In this document: one piece after another, positions 51,590 through 60,042 of the stretch
How positions within the stretch are numbered: position 1 is the stretch's first letter
How the letters are laid out: each line of letters begins with the position of its first letter
NCBI RefSeq assembly: GCF_045866565.1
Contig: NZ_BAAFZV010000002.1
Span: 372,001-436,000 of the forward strand
Reading direction: 5' to 3'
Source: Cognatilysobacter claricitrinus
GTDB taxonomy: Bacteria > Pseudomonadota > Gammaproteobacteria > Xanthomonadales > Xanthomonadaceae
Length of the DNA stretch: 64,000 nt
Made by a program: the position numbers and the translations under genes
Notes under the pieces: generated by a model
The model's input: the letters and a program-made list of their open reading frames with translations, nothing else
Databases searched by the model: none
What the model was told of the DNA's origin: nothing

Positions 51590-51972
51590 AGCATCGCGTT
51601 CTGTTCGTCTGCGTCGAGAATTCCAACCGCAGCCAGATGGCGGAAGCCTTCGCACGCATGCACGGTGGTGGCGACGTCGAAGCGTCGAGTGCAGGCTCGA
51701 AGCCATCCGGACGCATCAACCCGAAGGCCGTGCGATTCATGGCCGAACGTGGCTACGACCTCGCGTCGCATTCGTCGACGTCGCTGGCGGATATATCCGG
51801 CGAGTTCGACGCGGTCATCACCATGGGCTGTGGCGACGACTGCCCGTGGGTACCGGCGAAACGTCGCGAGGACTGGGCGCTGCCGGACCCGCGCGACATG
51901 GAGGACGACGGCTACCGCGCCGTGCGCGACGACATCGAGGCGCGGGTTAAGGCCCTGCTGGGGTCGCTGTGA
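51586..51972 (+). CDS. arsC: Arsenate reductase, LMW-PTP-type
   Basis: This 128-aa enzyme has the phosphatase-like P-loop VCVENSNRSQMAEAF, with the catalytic Cys and the ENSNR variant of CX5R typical of ArsC. A second Cys pair sits in MGCGDDCPWVPAKRRE and would relay the disulfide. The general acid Asp lies in ALPDPRDMEDD. It reduces arsenate to arsenite using thioredoxin or glutaredoxin. It overlaps its neighbours and sits between the arsI remnant and the aquaporin gene. Confidence 0.92.
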   Translation: MKHRVLFVCVENSNRSQMAEAFARMHGGGDVEASSAGSKPSGRINPKAVRFMAERGYDLASHSSTSLADISGEFDAVITMGCGDDCPWVPAKRREDWALPDPRDMEDDGYRAVRDDIEARVKALLGSL

Positions 51973-52649
51973 TGCCGTTGTCGCGTCGTCTGCTCGCCGA
52001 ATTCCTCGGCACCGCGCTGCTGCTCGCCACCGTCGTCGGTTCGGGCGTTATGGGCATGGACCTGTCGGGTGGCAACAAGGGTGTCGCGCTGCTCGCGAAC
52101 GCGGGGGCCACCGCCGCCATGCTCTACGTGCTGATCGTGCTGTTCGGGCCGATGTCCGGCGCACACATGAACCCGGCGGTGTCGCTGGTCATGCGCCTGC
52201 GCGGCGACCTGCGCTCGCGCGATTTCGCGGGCTACGTGCTCGCGCAGGTCGCGGGTGCGGTCGCCGGCGTCGTGATGGCCCACCTCATGTTCGGCCTCGA
52301 CATCGTGCAGCCCGGCGACCACGTCCGGTCCGGCGTAGCACAGTGGTTGAGCGAGGGCGTCGCGACGTTCGGGCTGGTGCTCACCATCCTCATCGGCGCG
52401 CGGCAGCGACCGGCGGCTATGCCCGCGCTCGTCGCCGCCTACATCTTCGCGGCGTACTGGTTCACTGCGAGCACGTCGTTCGCCAACCCGGCGGTGACGC
52501 TGGCGCGCTCGATGACGCGCACGTTCGCGGGCATCCGTCCCGACGACGTCGCCGGGTTCGTCGTCGCGCAGCTGGTCGGCGCGGTGATGGGGTTGCTGTC
52601 GGCACGCGTGCTGATGCAGTCGCAGGCAGCGGACCAGCCGGCGGCGTAA
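51972..52649 (+). CDS. Aquaporin-family channel (arsenite efflux candidate)
   Basis: This 225-aa membrane protein has six helices and two NPA boxes, GPMSGAHMNPAVSL and STSFANPAVTLAR. The MIP fold is intact. In an arsR-arsC operon without an arsB or acr3 gene, such a channel may carry arsenite out of the cell down its gradient (AqpS-like). The start is GTG 51969 or ATG 51972, overlapping arsC. It ends the ars operon; no terminator was seen. Confidence 0.88.
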   Translation: MPLSRRLLAEFLGTALLLATVVGSGVMGMDLSGGNKGVALLANAGATAAMLYVLIVLFGPMSGAHMNPAVSLVMRLRGDLRSRDFAGYVLAQVAGAVAGVVMAHLMFGLDIVQPGDHVRSGVAQWLSEGVATFGLVLTILIGARQRPAAMPALVAAYIFAAYWFTASTSFANPAVTLARSMTRTFAGIRPDDVAGFVVAQLVGAVMGLLSARVLMQSQAADQPAA

Positions 52650-52701
52650 CGCGCGGGTTTCGCGCAGCCATAATGCGGCGTCTTCAGCCGGTGCCTCGCG
52701 C

Positions 52702-53259
52702 ATGTCCATCGTCCTCACCGACTTCGCCCGCGCCCGCCTGTTTCCGCGCGAGCCACGCCGCAACACCATCCAGGACTGCACGCCCGGGGAGTTCGAACGG
52801 CGGCTCAACGACATCGTTCCCATCGCGGTGCTCGACGGCTATGCGCCGTTCTGCAAGCTGCACGTGCATCGCAACTGGACGTCGACGCGCTGCCTCGCGG
52901 TGCCGATCACCGACGACAACCGCCACCTGCTGCGCTCCGACTACGAAGCGCGCACGCGCGACGAACTCCCGGTGCTGGTGCGCTGGTTCGACGGGCTGGA
53001 GCCGCCGGTGGCGAATTTCCTCATCCCCATCCTCTACAGCCGCGAACAGCTGGAGAAGGAGGGCACGATGATCGATGCGGACTGGGGCATCGTCGGTTGC
53101 ATGTACACGGCCGAACCGGTGGAGACGCCGATGGCGCCTATCACCATGATGCGCAACGCGCTCGGCGTCGACGAAGGTGGCTCGGGCGTTACGCTCGATC
53201 GCGAGGCCTACGCGCGCAGCGTCGAGTTCTGGCGCACGCATGCGAACTGGCGCGGCTGA
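52702..53259 (+). CDS. DUF3228 protein
   Basis: This 185-aa soluble protein has ARLFPREPRRNTIQDCTPGE, then GYAPFCKLHVHRNWTSTRCL and EADWGIVGCMYTAEPVE-type DADWGIVGCMYTAE. It continues TPMAPITMMRNALGVDEGGS. These blocks match DUF3228, a family of unknown function that is common in proteobacteria and plants. It has an even spread of charged residues and no signal. ATG at 52702. Monocistronic. Confidence 0.85.
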   Translation: MSIVLTDFARARLFPREPRRNTIQDCTPGEFERRLNDIVPIAVLDGYAPFCKLHVHRNWTSTRCLAVPITDDNRHLLRSDYEARTRDELPVLVRWFDGLEPPVANFLIPILYSREQLEKEGTMIDADWGIVGCMYTAEPVETPMAPITMMRNALGVDEGGSGVTLDREAYARSVEFWRTHANWRG

Positions 53260-53340
53260 CGGCGCGTCGGGCGGCGGGTGTACGCTCGTCGACCGCGCCG
53301 CGAACGCACCACGAACGCACCACTACCGGAAGGAGACGCC

Positions 53341-53997
53341 ATGTCGCTGGTTTTCTATGGACACCCGTTCTCGTCGTATTGCCAGAAGGTCCTGGTGGCG
53401 CTCTACGAGAATGACCTTTCGTTCGATTACCGCGTGATCTCGCAGGATCGCCCGGACGTCGCGGCGGAATGGATCGCGCTATGGCCGCTGCAGAAGATGC
53501 CGGTGCTGGTCGATGCGGGTCGCACGGTCGTTGAATCCAGCACCGTCATCGAGCACCTGCACCTGCATCACCGGGGGCCGGTTTCGCTGATTCCCGACGA
53601 CCCGGTCGACGCGCTCGAAGTCCGCTTCATGGACCGCTTCTTCGACAATCACGTAATGACGCCGATGCAGTTGCCGGTGGCGGAAGCGCTGCGTGCCGAT
53701 GGTCGCAAGGAGGATGCGCTGCGTCGCGCGGCCACCGCGCTCGACACGAGCTATGCGTGGCTCGAGCACCGCCTGCACGGCCGCACCTGGGCCGCCGGCG
53801 AGGCTTTCAGCATGGCCGACTGCGCGGCCGCGCCGTCGTTGTTCTACGCCGACTGGGTGCGCCCGATCGGCGAGGCGTTCCCGACCGTGCACGCGTATCG
53901 CCAGCGGCTTCTGGCACGGCCGTCGTTTGCGCGCGCGGTTGAAGAAGCGCGTCCCTACCGGCCGCTGTTTCCGCTTGGTGCGCCGGATCGCGATTGA
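53341..53997 (+). CDS. Glutathione S-transferase family protein
   Basis: This 218-aa enzyme has an N-terminal thioredoxin-like domain starting LVFYGHPFSSYCQKVLVALY, with S-S-Y-C at the glutathione position, and KMPVLVDAGRTVVESSTVIE (cis-Pro and glutathione gamma-Glu binding). The C-terminal helical domain includes RTWAAGEAFSMADCAAAPSLFYADWV. It is the bacterial type often active in stress or xenobiotic detoxification. Ribosome site AAGGAGA precedes the ATG. A stem-loop follows the stop. Confidence 0.93.
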   Translation: MSLVFYGHPFSSYCQKVLVALYENDLSFDYRVISQDRPDVAAEWIALWPLQKMPVLVDAGRTVVESSTVIEHLHLHHRGPVSLIPDDPVDALEVRFMDRFFDNHVMTPMQLPVAEALRADGRKEDALRRAATALDTSYAWLEHRLHGRTWAAGEAFSMADCAAAPSLFYADWVRPIGEAFPTVHAYRQRLLARPSFARAVEEARPYRPLFPLGAPDRD

Positions 53998-54010
53998 TCG
54001 ATGCCACGCG

Positions 54011-54043
54011 GATGCAGCGGGTCGCGATAGAGCCCGCTGCATC
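54011..54043. terminator. Stem-loop between convergent genes
   Basis: GATGCAGCGGG (54011-54021) pairs exactly with CCCGCTGCATC (54033-54043). It stands between the GST gene (plus) and the phytase/esterase-like gene (minus), which end at 53997 and 54064. T-tracts are weak on both strands. It may serve both transcripts. Confidence 0.5.
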
Positions 54044-54063
54044 GTTCGTCACCTGCGTGGAAC

Positions 54064-55464
54064 TCAGCGCGAGCCGAGCTGCCTCTGCGGCACGTAGCCC
54101 GGCAGGTCGGCGGCGTCGAACGAGAACACGAAGAACATGTTCGGATTTTCCGCGCCGTTCGGATGCAGCGCGTCGGTGACTGTCGGCAGGAAGTCGTTGT
54201 CGTTCGCGATGAACAGCGTGTGGCGCATACGGCCGTCCACGCGCACGTCGGGACCGAACGCCATGCCCTCGATCTTCGCGGGAATGTCCGTCGCCGCGAT
54301 GCCGTGCGCAGTCAGCGCAGCGACCATGTCGAGGAACGGCGTTTTATGCACCGCGCGCGGGGCCAGCGCGGCAGCACCGGTCAGTCCATCGACGGTGGTG
54401 GCGCCCGTGAGGTCGATGCGATACACGCGCTTGTACGCGGCAACGCTGCCGTCGCCGAAACCCTTGCCATCGCGTTCATCGACAAGCAATTCGTGGTCGT
54501 TGATGGCGAGCACTTCGCTCACGGTCGGGTATTTCGGCTTGGCGGCGGTGCCGATGTTGCTCAGCGGATAGGCGTACTGGCGCGTCGCGCCGCTAGCGGT
54601 GTCGATGGCGACGATGCGTACGTAAGGCGCGTCGGTGCCGCCGTCCTGCAGCAACGGGCTCTGCATCGCCCCGAACAGCGTGCGGCCGTCGGGCGAGATC
54701 GCCAGGCCTTCCATGCCCTTGTTGGCGACGCGACCCACGGTGTTGCCGCTGATCTCGGCGTCGCCGATCGCGCTCTTGTTGGGCACGGCGAACGACGCGG
54801 GCAGCGCGTAGGCGCGGTCGCGGCGGCCCGTGATGCGATTGAAGCGATAGACGAACGGGCCGTATTCGTCACTGACGTAGACATGCAGCCCGTTCGGGGC
54901 GACGCGGATGCCTTCGGGATCGAGGCGGCCATTCAACGCGCTGGTCGACGGCGCCGCCGGGTCGAATGCGTCCGAACGACCGGTGAAGTAGTGCGTGTGG
55001 CGCACGGCATTGAGCGCGGGCGTACCGTTGCGCAGGCCCAGCGCGCTGCCGTCGCCGTAGACCAGGCGGTCCGGTGCGTGCAGCAGCGTGGTCTCCAGCA
55101 GGCGCGGCATGAGTCGCAGCGGCAAGGTATCCCCGGCCGGCGCGGGCCGCAGCTGCAACTGCAGCGTCTGGAAGCGCGGGATGTAGCTGGTGGTGTCGCT
55201 CACCGCCGGCTTGTACGGGACCGCGTTGGGGCCGCGATCGGGCAGTGCGAGGAACACGTCGCCGCCCGCATACGCGAGCCCCGACCCGATGCCGCCGAAC
55301 ATGTTCCCGCCGACGCCGTTCTCGAGTGGCGCCGCGGTTTCACTGCTGCGGTCGCCGTCGTGCGCACTCAACCCGTCGATGGCGACGAGCCGGACTTCGG
55401 CGGACGCTGCGCTCGCGGCGAGCAGCAGGGCAATGGCGGGCGGGAGACGATGGATCGTGCGCAT
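54064..55464 (-). CDS. Exported esterase-like activity of phytase family protein
   Basis: From the ATG at 55464 this is 466 aa: a signal peptide (TIHRLPPAIALLLAASAASA) and a beta-propeller-like fold. Family hallmarks are GVGGNMFGGIGSGLAYAGGD, FLALPDRGPN, LDPEGIRVAPNGLHVYVSDEYGPFV (the conserved DPEG and SDEYGP), NKGMEGLAISPDG and DELLVDERDGKGFGD-type LLVDERDGKGFGDGS. It is thought to act on phosphate esters, but activity is uncertain. ENPNMFFVFSFDAADLPGY near the end is also typical. Single gene. Confidence 0.87.
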   Translation of the reverse strand: MRTIHRLPPAIALLLAASAASAEVRLVAIDGLSAHDGDRSSETAAPLENGVGGNMFGGIGSGLAYAGGDVFLALPDRGPNAVPYKPAVSDTTSYIPRFQTLQLQLRPAPAGDTLPLRLMPRLLETTLLHAPDRLVYGDGSALGLRNGTPALNAVRHTHYFTGRSDAFDPAAPSTSALNGRLDPEGIRVAPNGLHVYVSDEYGPFVYRFNRITGRRDRAYALPASFAVPNKSAIGDAEISGNTVGRVANKGMEGLAISPDGRTLFGAMQSPLLQDGGTDAPYVRIVAIDTASGATRQYAYPLSNIGTAAKPKYPTVSEVLAINDHELLVDERDGKGFGDGSVAAYKRVYRIDLTGATTVDGLTGAAALAPRAVHKTPFLDMVAALTAHGIAATDIPAKIEGMAFGPDVRVDGRMRHTLFIANDNDFLPTVTDALHPNGAENPNMFFVFSFDAADLPGYVPQRQLGSR

Positions 55465-55623
55465 GGGCGATCTCGCGGTGGGGGATCGCGGGAGCGTCGC
55501 GGTCGAATGTTTCAGTGGTGCGGTGCCGCGATGACAGTGTGGCGACGGCGCGCCATGACGACCGGCCGTGGCGTCGACGCCCACGCGCGCTAGGCTTCCC
55601 GGCAGAACGTCGGGAGTCGCGCC

Positions 55624-56805
55624 GTGATCCGAACGCTGCTGATCGCCCTGCTGCAGGTGTCGACGCCAGCCCTTGCTGCGCCGCCGAAGCTGCCGTCGAC
55701 CAAGGCGATCGACGCCGAGGTTGCGCGCGTGATGGCCCGAACGGGCGCGCAGGGCGTGGCGATCGCGGTGATCGACGGCGGCAAGGTCGTGCATGTCAAC
55801 GCTCTCGGCAAGCGCAACGCCAAGGGGGGGCCGCTTCGCACCGACACCGTGATGTACGGCGCGTCGCTGACCAAGACGGTGTTCGCGTACACGGTGATGC
55901 GTCTCGTCGACCAGAGGCGCATCGACCTGGACACGCCGATCGCTAACGATCTCGACAAGCCGCTGCCCGACTACGACACCGAAGCGATCCACCACGACAA
56001 ATACGGCCCGTACAAGGATCTGGCGGGCGACGAACGCTGGCGCGCGATCACGCCGCGCATGGTGCTCACCCATTCCACGGGCTTCCTCAACTTCTACTGG
56101 CTCGAACCCGACCAGAAGCTGCGCATCCACTTCGATCCAGGGTCGCGCTACTCGTATTCGGGCGAAGGGATGATCCTGTTGCAGTTCGCGATCGACAACG
56201 GAGTCAAGTCGAAGGGGCTGGGCGTCGATGTGGGCGAGCTTGCGCGCGATAACGTGTTCGCGCCGCTCGGCATGACGCGTACGTCGCTGATGTGGCGGCC
56301 GGACTTCGCCGGAAATCTCGCGGATGGCTGGACGGATACGGGCGAGGCGAAGCCGCATGACGAGCGCTCCAAGGTGCGCGCGGCAGGATCGATGGACACC
56401 ACCATCGATGACCTGTCGAAATTCGCCGCTGCGCTGGTGAGCGGAACCGGGCTGTCGGCGAAATCCCGCGCCGAAATGGTGAAGCCGCAACTGCACATCG
56501 CGACCGCGACGCAGTTCCCGCCGTTGCAGGACGAGTTGCCTGCGAACCGGCAGCGCAAGGACCTGGCCGCCGGTCTCGGCGTCATCGTGTTCGATGGCCC
56601 GCAAGGGCACGGCTTCTTCAAGGGCGGGCATGACGAGCAGACGGCGAACACGCTGGTGTGTGTCGAGGCGCGTCGCCGCTGCGTCCTGATCCTCGCCAAC
56701 GATGTGCGTGCGGAAGCGGGCTTCGCGGACTTGGTGCGCTTCGTCCTCGGCGACACCGGCGTGCCGTTCGATTGGGAATACGGCACGCGGGCGGGGAAAT
56801 CGTGA
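55624..56805 (+). CDS. Serine hydrolase, class C beta-lactamase-like
   Basis: This 393-aa exported enzyme has a signal peptide (IRTLLIALLQVSTPALAAPP) after the GTG start. It has the SxxK nucleophile S81-L-T-K84 in YGASLTKTVFAY, the second motif in YSYSGEGM (Y-S-G rather than Y-x-N) and the third HGFFKGGHDEQ in place of KTG. It resembles D-aminopeptidase or EstB-type esterases more than beta-lactamases. It overlaps an AraC-type gene by 4 bases (GTGA), so the two are translationally coupled. Cell-wall or small ester substrate; not resolved. Confidence 0.88.
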   Translation: MIRTLLIALLQVSTPALAAPPKLPSTKAIDAEVARVMARTGAQGVAIAVIDGGKVVHVNALGKRNAKGGPLRTDTVMYGASLTKTVFAYTVMRLVDQRRIDLDTPIANDLDKPLPDYDTEAIHHDKYGPYKDLAGDERWRAITPRMVLTHSTGFLNFYWLEPDQKLRIHFDPGSRYSYSGEGMILLQFAIDNGVKSKGLGVDVGELARDNVFAPLGMTRTSLMWRPDFAGNLADGWTDTGEAKPHDERSKVRAAGSMDTTIDDLSKFAAALVSGTGLSAKSRAEMVKPQLHIATATQFPPLQDELPANRQRKDLAAGLGVIVFDGPQGHGFFKGGHDEQTANTLVCVEARRRCVLILANDVRAEAGFADLVRFVLGDTGVPFDWEYGTRAGKS

Positions 56806-57341
56806 CGCGGATGCGCGGGCAGGGCATCGACGCGCCGGATGCCGCGTCGACGACCGACGTTGCCAGCGCCGACCCACGACTGCTGCGCCGCCTGCTCCGC
56901 GCGAAGGACCGCATGGACGCGGCATCCCACGAGGCGTGGCCGATCGCGCGGCTTGCGCGGGTAAGCGACGTCTCCGAAGCGCACTTCGCACGTTCATTCA
57001 AGGACGCGTTCGGCGTACCGCCGCATCGCTACCTGCTGACGCGACGCATCGAGCGCGCGACCGCGTTGCTTCGCGACACCGAGCTGCCCATCCTCGACAT
57101 CGCGCTGCAGACCGGATGGAACAGCCTCGGCACCTTCGGGCGCACCTTCCGCGACGTCACGGGCGAGAGCCCGAGTGAACTGCGGGCGCGCCAGCGCGCT
57201 GCCTCGCATGCGCTGGAATCGGTCCCCGGCTGCTACCTGAGCGCGGCCCACCGCCCCGACCTCACCATCGCAGTTTCGGAGAAGCGCCGCCGCGAGGGCG
57301 TGGCTATAAAGGTCTCCCCACAGACGGAGGAAATGCCATGA
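56802..57341 (+). CDS. AraC-family transcriptional regulator
   Basis: This 179-aa regulator has two HTH segments: ARLARVSDVSEAHFARSFKD and ILDIALQTGWNSLGTFGRTF, followed by DVTGESPSELRAR, which is the AraC signature. The N-terminal extension is only about 35 residues, so there is no effector domain. The GTG start overlaps the serine hydrolase stop and its own stop overlaps the start of the VOC gene (ATGAG). It probably regulates this short operon or the VOC gene. Confidence 0.9.
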   Translation: MTRMRGQGIDAPDAASTTDVASADPRLLRRLLRAKDRMDAASHEAWPIARLARVSDVSEAHFARSFKDAFGVPPHRYLLTRRIERATALLRDTELPILDIALQTGWNSLGTFGRTFRDVTGESPSELRARQRAASHALESVPGCYLSAAHRPDLTIAVSEKRRREGVAIKVSPQTEEMP

Positions 57342-57754
57342 GCCAGGGTGTCGCAGTGGTCGGGCTGTACGTTCGTGACCAGGAGGAAGCCCGCGAGTTC
57401 TATGTCGACAAGCTGGGCTTCCGCGTCCACACCGACGCGCGCAACGGCGACTACCGCTGGCTCACCGTGCAGCATCCGGAGCAGCCGTCGTTCCAGCTCG
57501 GCCTGTTCGCGCCGCAGCCGCCAACGCTCGACGCCGCCACCGCACAGACCATGCGCGAGTTGCTCGCGAAGGGCGCGATGCCGCCGCTGGTGCTGGTGGT
57601 CGACGACTGCCGCGCGGCGTACGAACGCATGCGCGCGCATGGCGTGGAATTCACGCAGGAACCCACGGAGCGCTACGGCACGGTCGATGCCGGCTTCCGC
57701 GATCCCTCCGGCAATCGCTGGAAGATGATCGAGGCGCAGCGTGTGCCTGCCTGA
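57338..57754 (+). CDS. VOC family protein (glyoxalase-like)
   Basis: This 138-aa protein has the VOC start SQGVAVVGLYVRDQEEAREF and end RYGTVDAGFRDPSGNRWKMI, with the conserved Glu/His-type positions partly filled (VEFTQEP, DPSGN). AraC-VOC pairs are common, and the VOC protein may bind or turn over the effector. Ribosome site GGAGG lies just upstream of the ATG, within the end of the AraC gene. Substrate unknown. Confidence 0.9.
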   Translation: MSQGVAVVGLYVRDQEEAREFYVDKLGFRVHTDARNGDYRWLTVQHPEQPSFQLGLFAPQPPTLDAATAQTMRELLAKGAMPPLVLVVDDCRAAYERMRAHGVEFTQEPTERYGTVDAGFRDPSGNRWKMIEAQRVPA

Positions 57755-57830
57755 CGGCGTACAGGGCAGCTGGTGGGCCAATCGCCCGCCAGCCGTCGCG
57801 TCGCAAACTCCACATCGACGAGCGCATCCC

Positions 57831-58286
57831 ATGACCAGGAACGCGAAGACGCAAGCCGACGGCGAATCCGCATCGGACCTCATCGACCAGCGCATCGACG
57901 AACTCGGCGACTGGCGCGGCGACACGCTCGCGCGAGTACGCGGGCTGATCCGCGAGGTCGACCCGGACATCGTCGAGGAATGGAAATGGCGCGGCGTGCC
58001 GGTGTGGTCGCACGCCGGCATCGTGTGCACGGGCGAGACCTACAAACAGGTGGTCAAGCTGACGTTCGCGAACGGGGCATCGCTCGCCGATCCGTCCAGG
58101 CTCTTCAATTCGAGCCTCGACGGCAATACGCGACGCGCCATCGACATCCGCGAAGGCGAGACGCTGGACGAGAAGGCGTTGAAGGCGCTGGTGCGCGCTG
58201 CGATCGAGCTCAACACCGCGAAGAAGATGCCAGCGAAGAAAGCCGCGAAGACGGCAGTCGGCAAGGCGTCCGCCCGCGCGCGCTGA
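57831..58286 (+). CDS. DUF1801-type (YdhG-like) protein
   Basis: This 151-aa protein shows DTLARVRGLIREVDPDIVEE and WKWRGVPVWSHAGIVCTGET, then YKQVVKLTFANGASLADPSR. These are the DUF1801/YdhG hallmarks. The C-terminal 22 residues are Lys/Ala-rich (AKKMPAKKAAKTAVGKASAR), like H1-type tails that bind DNA or RNA. The function of the family is unknown. ATG at 57831. It lies 76 bases after the VOC gene and may be co-transcribed. Confidence 0.85.
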   Translation: MTRNAKTQADGESASDLIDQRIDELGDWRGDTLARVRGLIREVDPDIVEEWKWRGVPVWSHAGIVCTGETYKQVVKLTFANGASLADPSRLFNSSLDGNTRRAIDIREGETLDEKALKALVRAAIELNTAKKMPAKKAAKTAVGKASARAR

Positions 58287-58313
58287 GGGCGTCGAAGGCG
58301 CGCGCCGCGGTCG

Positions 58314-58661
58314 TCAGCCGTAGGCGGCCGCCAGCGTGCACAGGATGCCGCATACCGCCAGCAGGGCGTGTGCGACGACCAGCCATGCGGGAAGCAGGCG
58401 ATCGCGCCACTTGTAGGCGAGGCTCATCACCGCGCCGCCGGCGGCGGCGAGCAGGAGCAGCGCGAGGGCGAGCGACGCCATCGGCGGCGCTGTCCCGGTG
58501 AAAACCGAATAGGCGAGAAGCGTGAGGCCCGACGCAGCGAGCAGGCCATGCAGCATCGCCAGCCACGCCGGCGGATTGTGCTTGCCGGCGAAGCGGATGC
58601 CGGCCATCGTCAGGCCGCCCAGCGCGGTGACGACGAGCAGGATCGCGGCGGTCTGCAGCAT
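58314..58661 (-). CDS. Small four-helix membrane protein of unknown function
   Basis: This 115-aa protein has four transmembrane helices: LQTAAILLVVTALGGLTMAG, AWLAMLHGLLAASGLTLLAY, ASLALALLLLAAAGGAVMSL and LPAWLVVAHALLAVCGILCT. The repeated (P)AWLxxxHxLLA motif in helices 2 and 4 suggests an internal duplication. The ATG at 58661 is preferred over a GTG two codons upstream. Function unknown. Confidence 0.72.
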   Translation of the reverse strand: MLQTAAILLVVTALGGLTMAGIRFAGKHNPPAWLAMLHGLLAASGLTLLAYSVFTGTAPPMASLALALLLLAAAGGAVMSLAYKWRDRLLPAWLVVAHALLAVCGILCTLAAAYG

Positions 58662-58731
58662 GGGCACCTCGAGCGTGCGGTGGACGTCGATGGTCGCCGC
58701 GGTGCGTGCAGCGGCGGTGAATCGGCGCGTG

Positions 58732-60042
58732 TCAGTGCGCCGCCGACACCCGCCACACCGCGTTGCCCACGTCGTCGGCGACTAGGAGCGCGCCGTCGCG
58801 GTCCTTCGCCAGGCCGACCGGTGCGCCGTAAAGCTGCTTCTGGTCCTTCGAATAGAAACCGCTGACGACGGTCTGCGGCAGGCCGGTCGGCTTGCCGTCC
58901 TTGAAGGGCACGAAGGCGACGATGTAGCCGCTGAGCGGTGAGCGGTCCCAACTGCCGTGCTCGCTCACGAACGCGCCCCTCTGGTAGTGCGCAGGCAGGG
59001 CATTGGCGTCGGAGAACAGCAGGCCAAGCGCGGCGACGTGCGAGCCGAGCGCATAGTCGGGACGGATCGCCTTCTTCACCATGTCGGGCCGCTGCGGCAC
59101 CACGCGTCGATCCTCGTGCTGCCCGTAATAGCTGTAAGGCCAGCCGTAGAAGCCGCCGGGTTGCACCGACGTCATGTAGTCGGGCACGAGGTCCGCGCCG
59201 ATTTCGTCGCGCTCGTTCGCGATCGCCCAGAGCTGGTGCGTCCACGGATTCCAGCCGAGGCCGGTCGGGTTGCGGATGCCGGATGCGTAGATGCGGCTGC
59301 CACCCGTCGCGACATCGACTTCGAGCACGGCGGCGCGGCGATATTCGACGGCCAGACCGTTCTCGCCGATGTTGCTGTTGGAACCGACGCCGACATACAG
59401 CTTCGTCCCGTCGGGACTCGCGAGCAGCGCCTTCGTCCAGTGATGGTTGATGGTGTCGGGCAGGTCGGTGAACGTTTCGGCCGGCGCGGTAATGCGCGTG
59501 TCGCCGACGCGGAACGGAAACCGCACGATCGCATCCGTGTTGGCGACGTACAGCGAATCACCGATCAGCTGCACGCCGAATGGCGAGTGCAGGTTGTCGA
59601 CCAGGACGTGCTGTTCCCACGGCCCGGACGCCGTCGGCCGCAGCAGCGTGATGCGGTTGCCGCCTTTGGCCCCCTTGCCCGATTTGGCCTTGATCTTGCC
59701 CGCGAACCACTGCTTCGGCGTCGTCGTGGGCTCCGTGCCCGGGCCGTTGCTCTCGACAACGAGCACGTCGCCGTTCGGCAGCGTCAGCAACTGGCGCGGA
59801 TGCTTCAGCTCGCCGGCGACGCGGTCGATGCGCAGCCCGGGCGCGACGGTGGGCATGTTGCCCTGCGCCCAGCCCACGCCGTCCGGCACCTGCATCGGCG
59901 GCAGCAGGAAGTTGCGTGCGTCGGGCAGCGGCGGATTGCTGCCTGACTGCTGCGATGGCTCGAGCGCGGCACGCTGGTCGCAACCCGCGAGAAGCGCGGC
60001 GATGGCCAGCGCGAGCACGCGGCGATAACGGAGGTTACTCAT
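58732..60042 (-). CDS. PQQ-dependent sugar dehydrogenase-like (sorbosone/glucose) lipoprotein
   Basis: This 436-aa protein has a lipobox in ALLAGC (Cys20) and the soluble PQQ glucose/sorbosone dehydrogenase beta-propeller. Conserved blocks seen are LKHPRQLLTLPNGDVLVVES, RITLLRP, GVQLIGDSLYVANTDAIVRF, HHWTKALLASPDGTKLYVGV, GIRNPTGLGWNP, and FYGWPYSYYG with QHEDRRV. The His and Arg residues that bind PQQ are likely among these. It is anchored in a membrane and oxidises aldoses or other alcohols. It overlaps the upstream DUF2231 gene by 8 bases. Confidence 0.9.
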   Translation of the reverse strand: MSNLRYRRVLALAIAALLAGCDQRAALEPSQQSGSNPPLPDARNFLLPPMQVPDGVGWAQGNMPTVAPGLRIDRVAGELKHPRQLLTLPNGDVLVVESNGPGTEPTTTPKQWFAGKIKAKSGKGAKGGNRITLLRPTASGPWEQHVLVDNLHSPFGVQLIGDSLYVANTDAIVRFPFRVGDTRITAPAETFTDLPDTINHHWTKALLASPDGTKLYVGVGSNSNIGENGLAVEYRRAAVLEVDVATGGSRIYASGIRNPTGLGWNPWTHQLWAIANERDEIGADLVPDYMTSVQPGGFYGWPYSYYGQHEDRRVVPQRPDMVKKAIRPDYALGSHVAALGLLFSDANALPAHYQRGAFVSEHGSWDRSPLSGYIVAFVPFKDGKPTGLPQTVVSGFYSKDQKQLYGAPVGLAKDRDGALLVADDVGNAVWRVSAAH

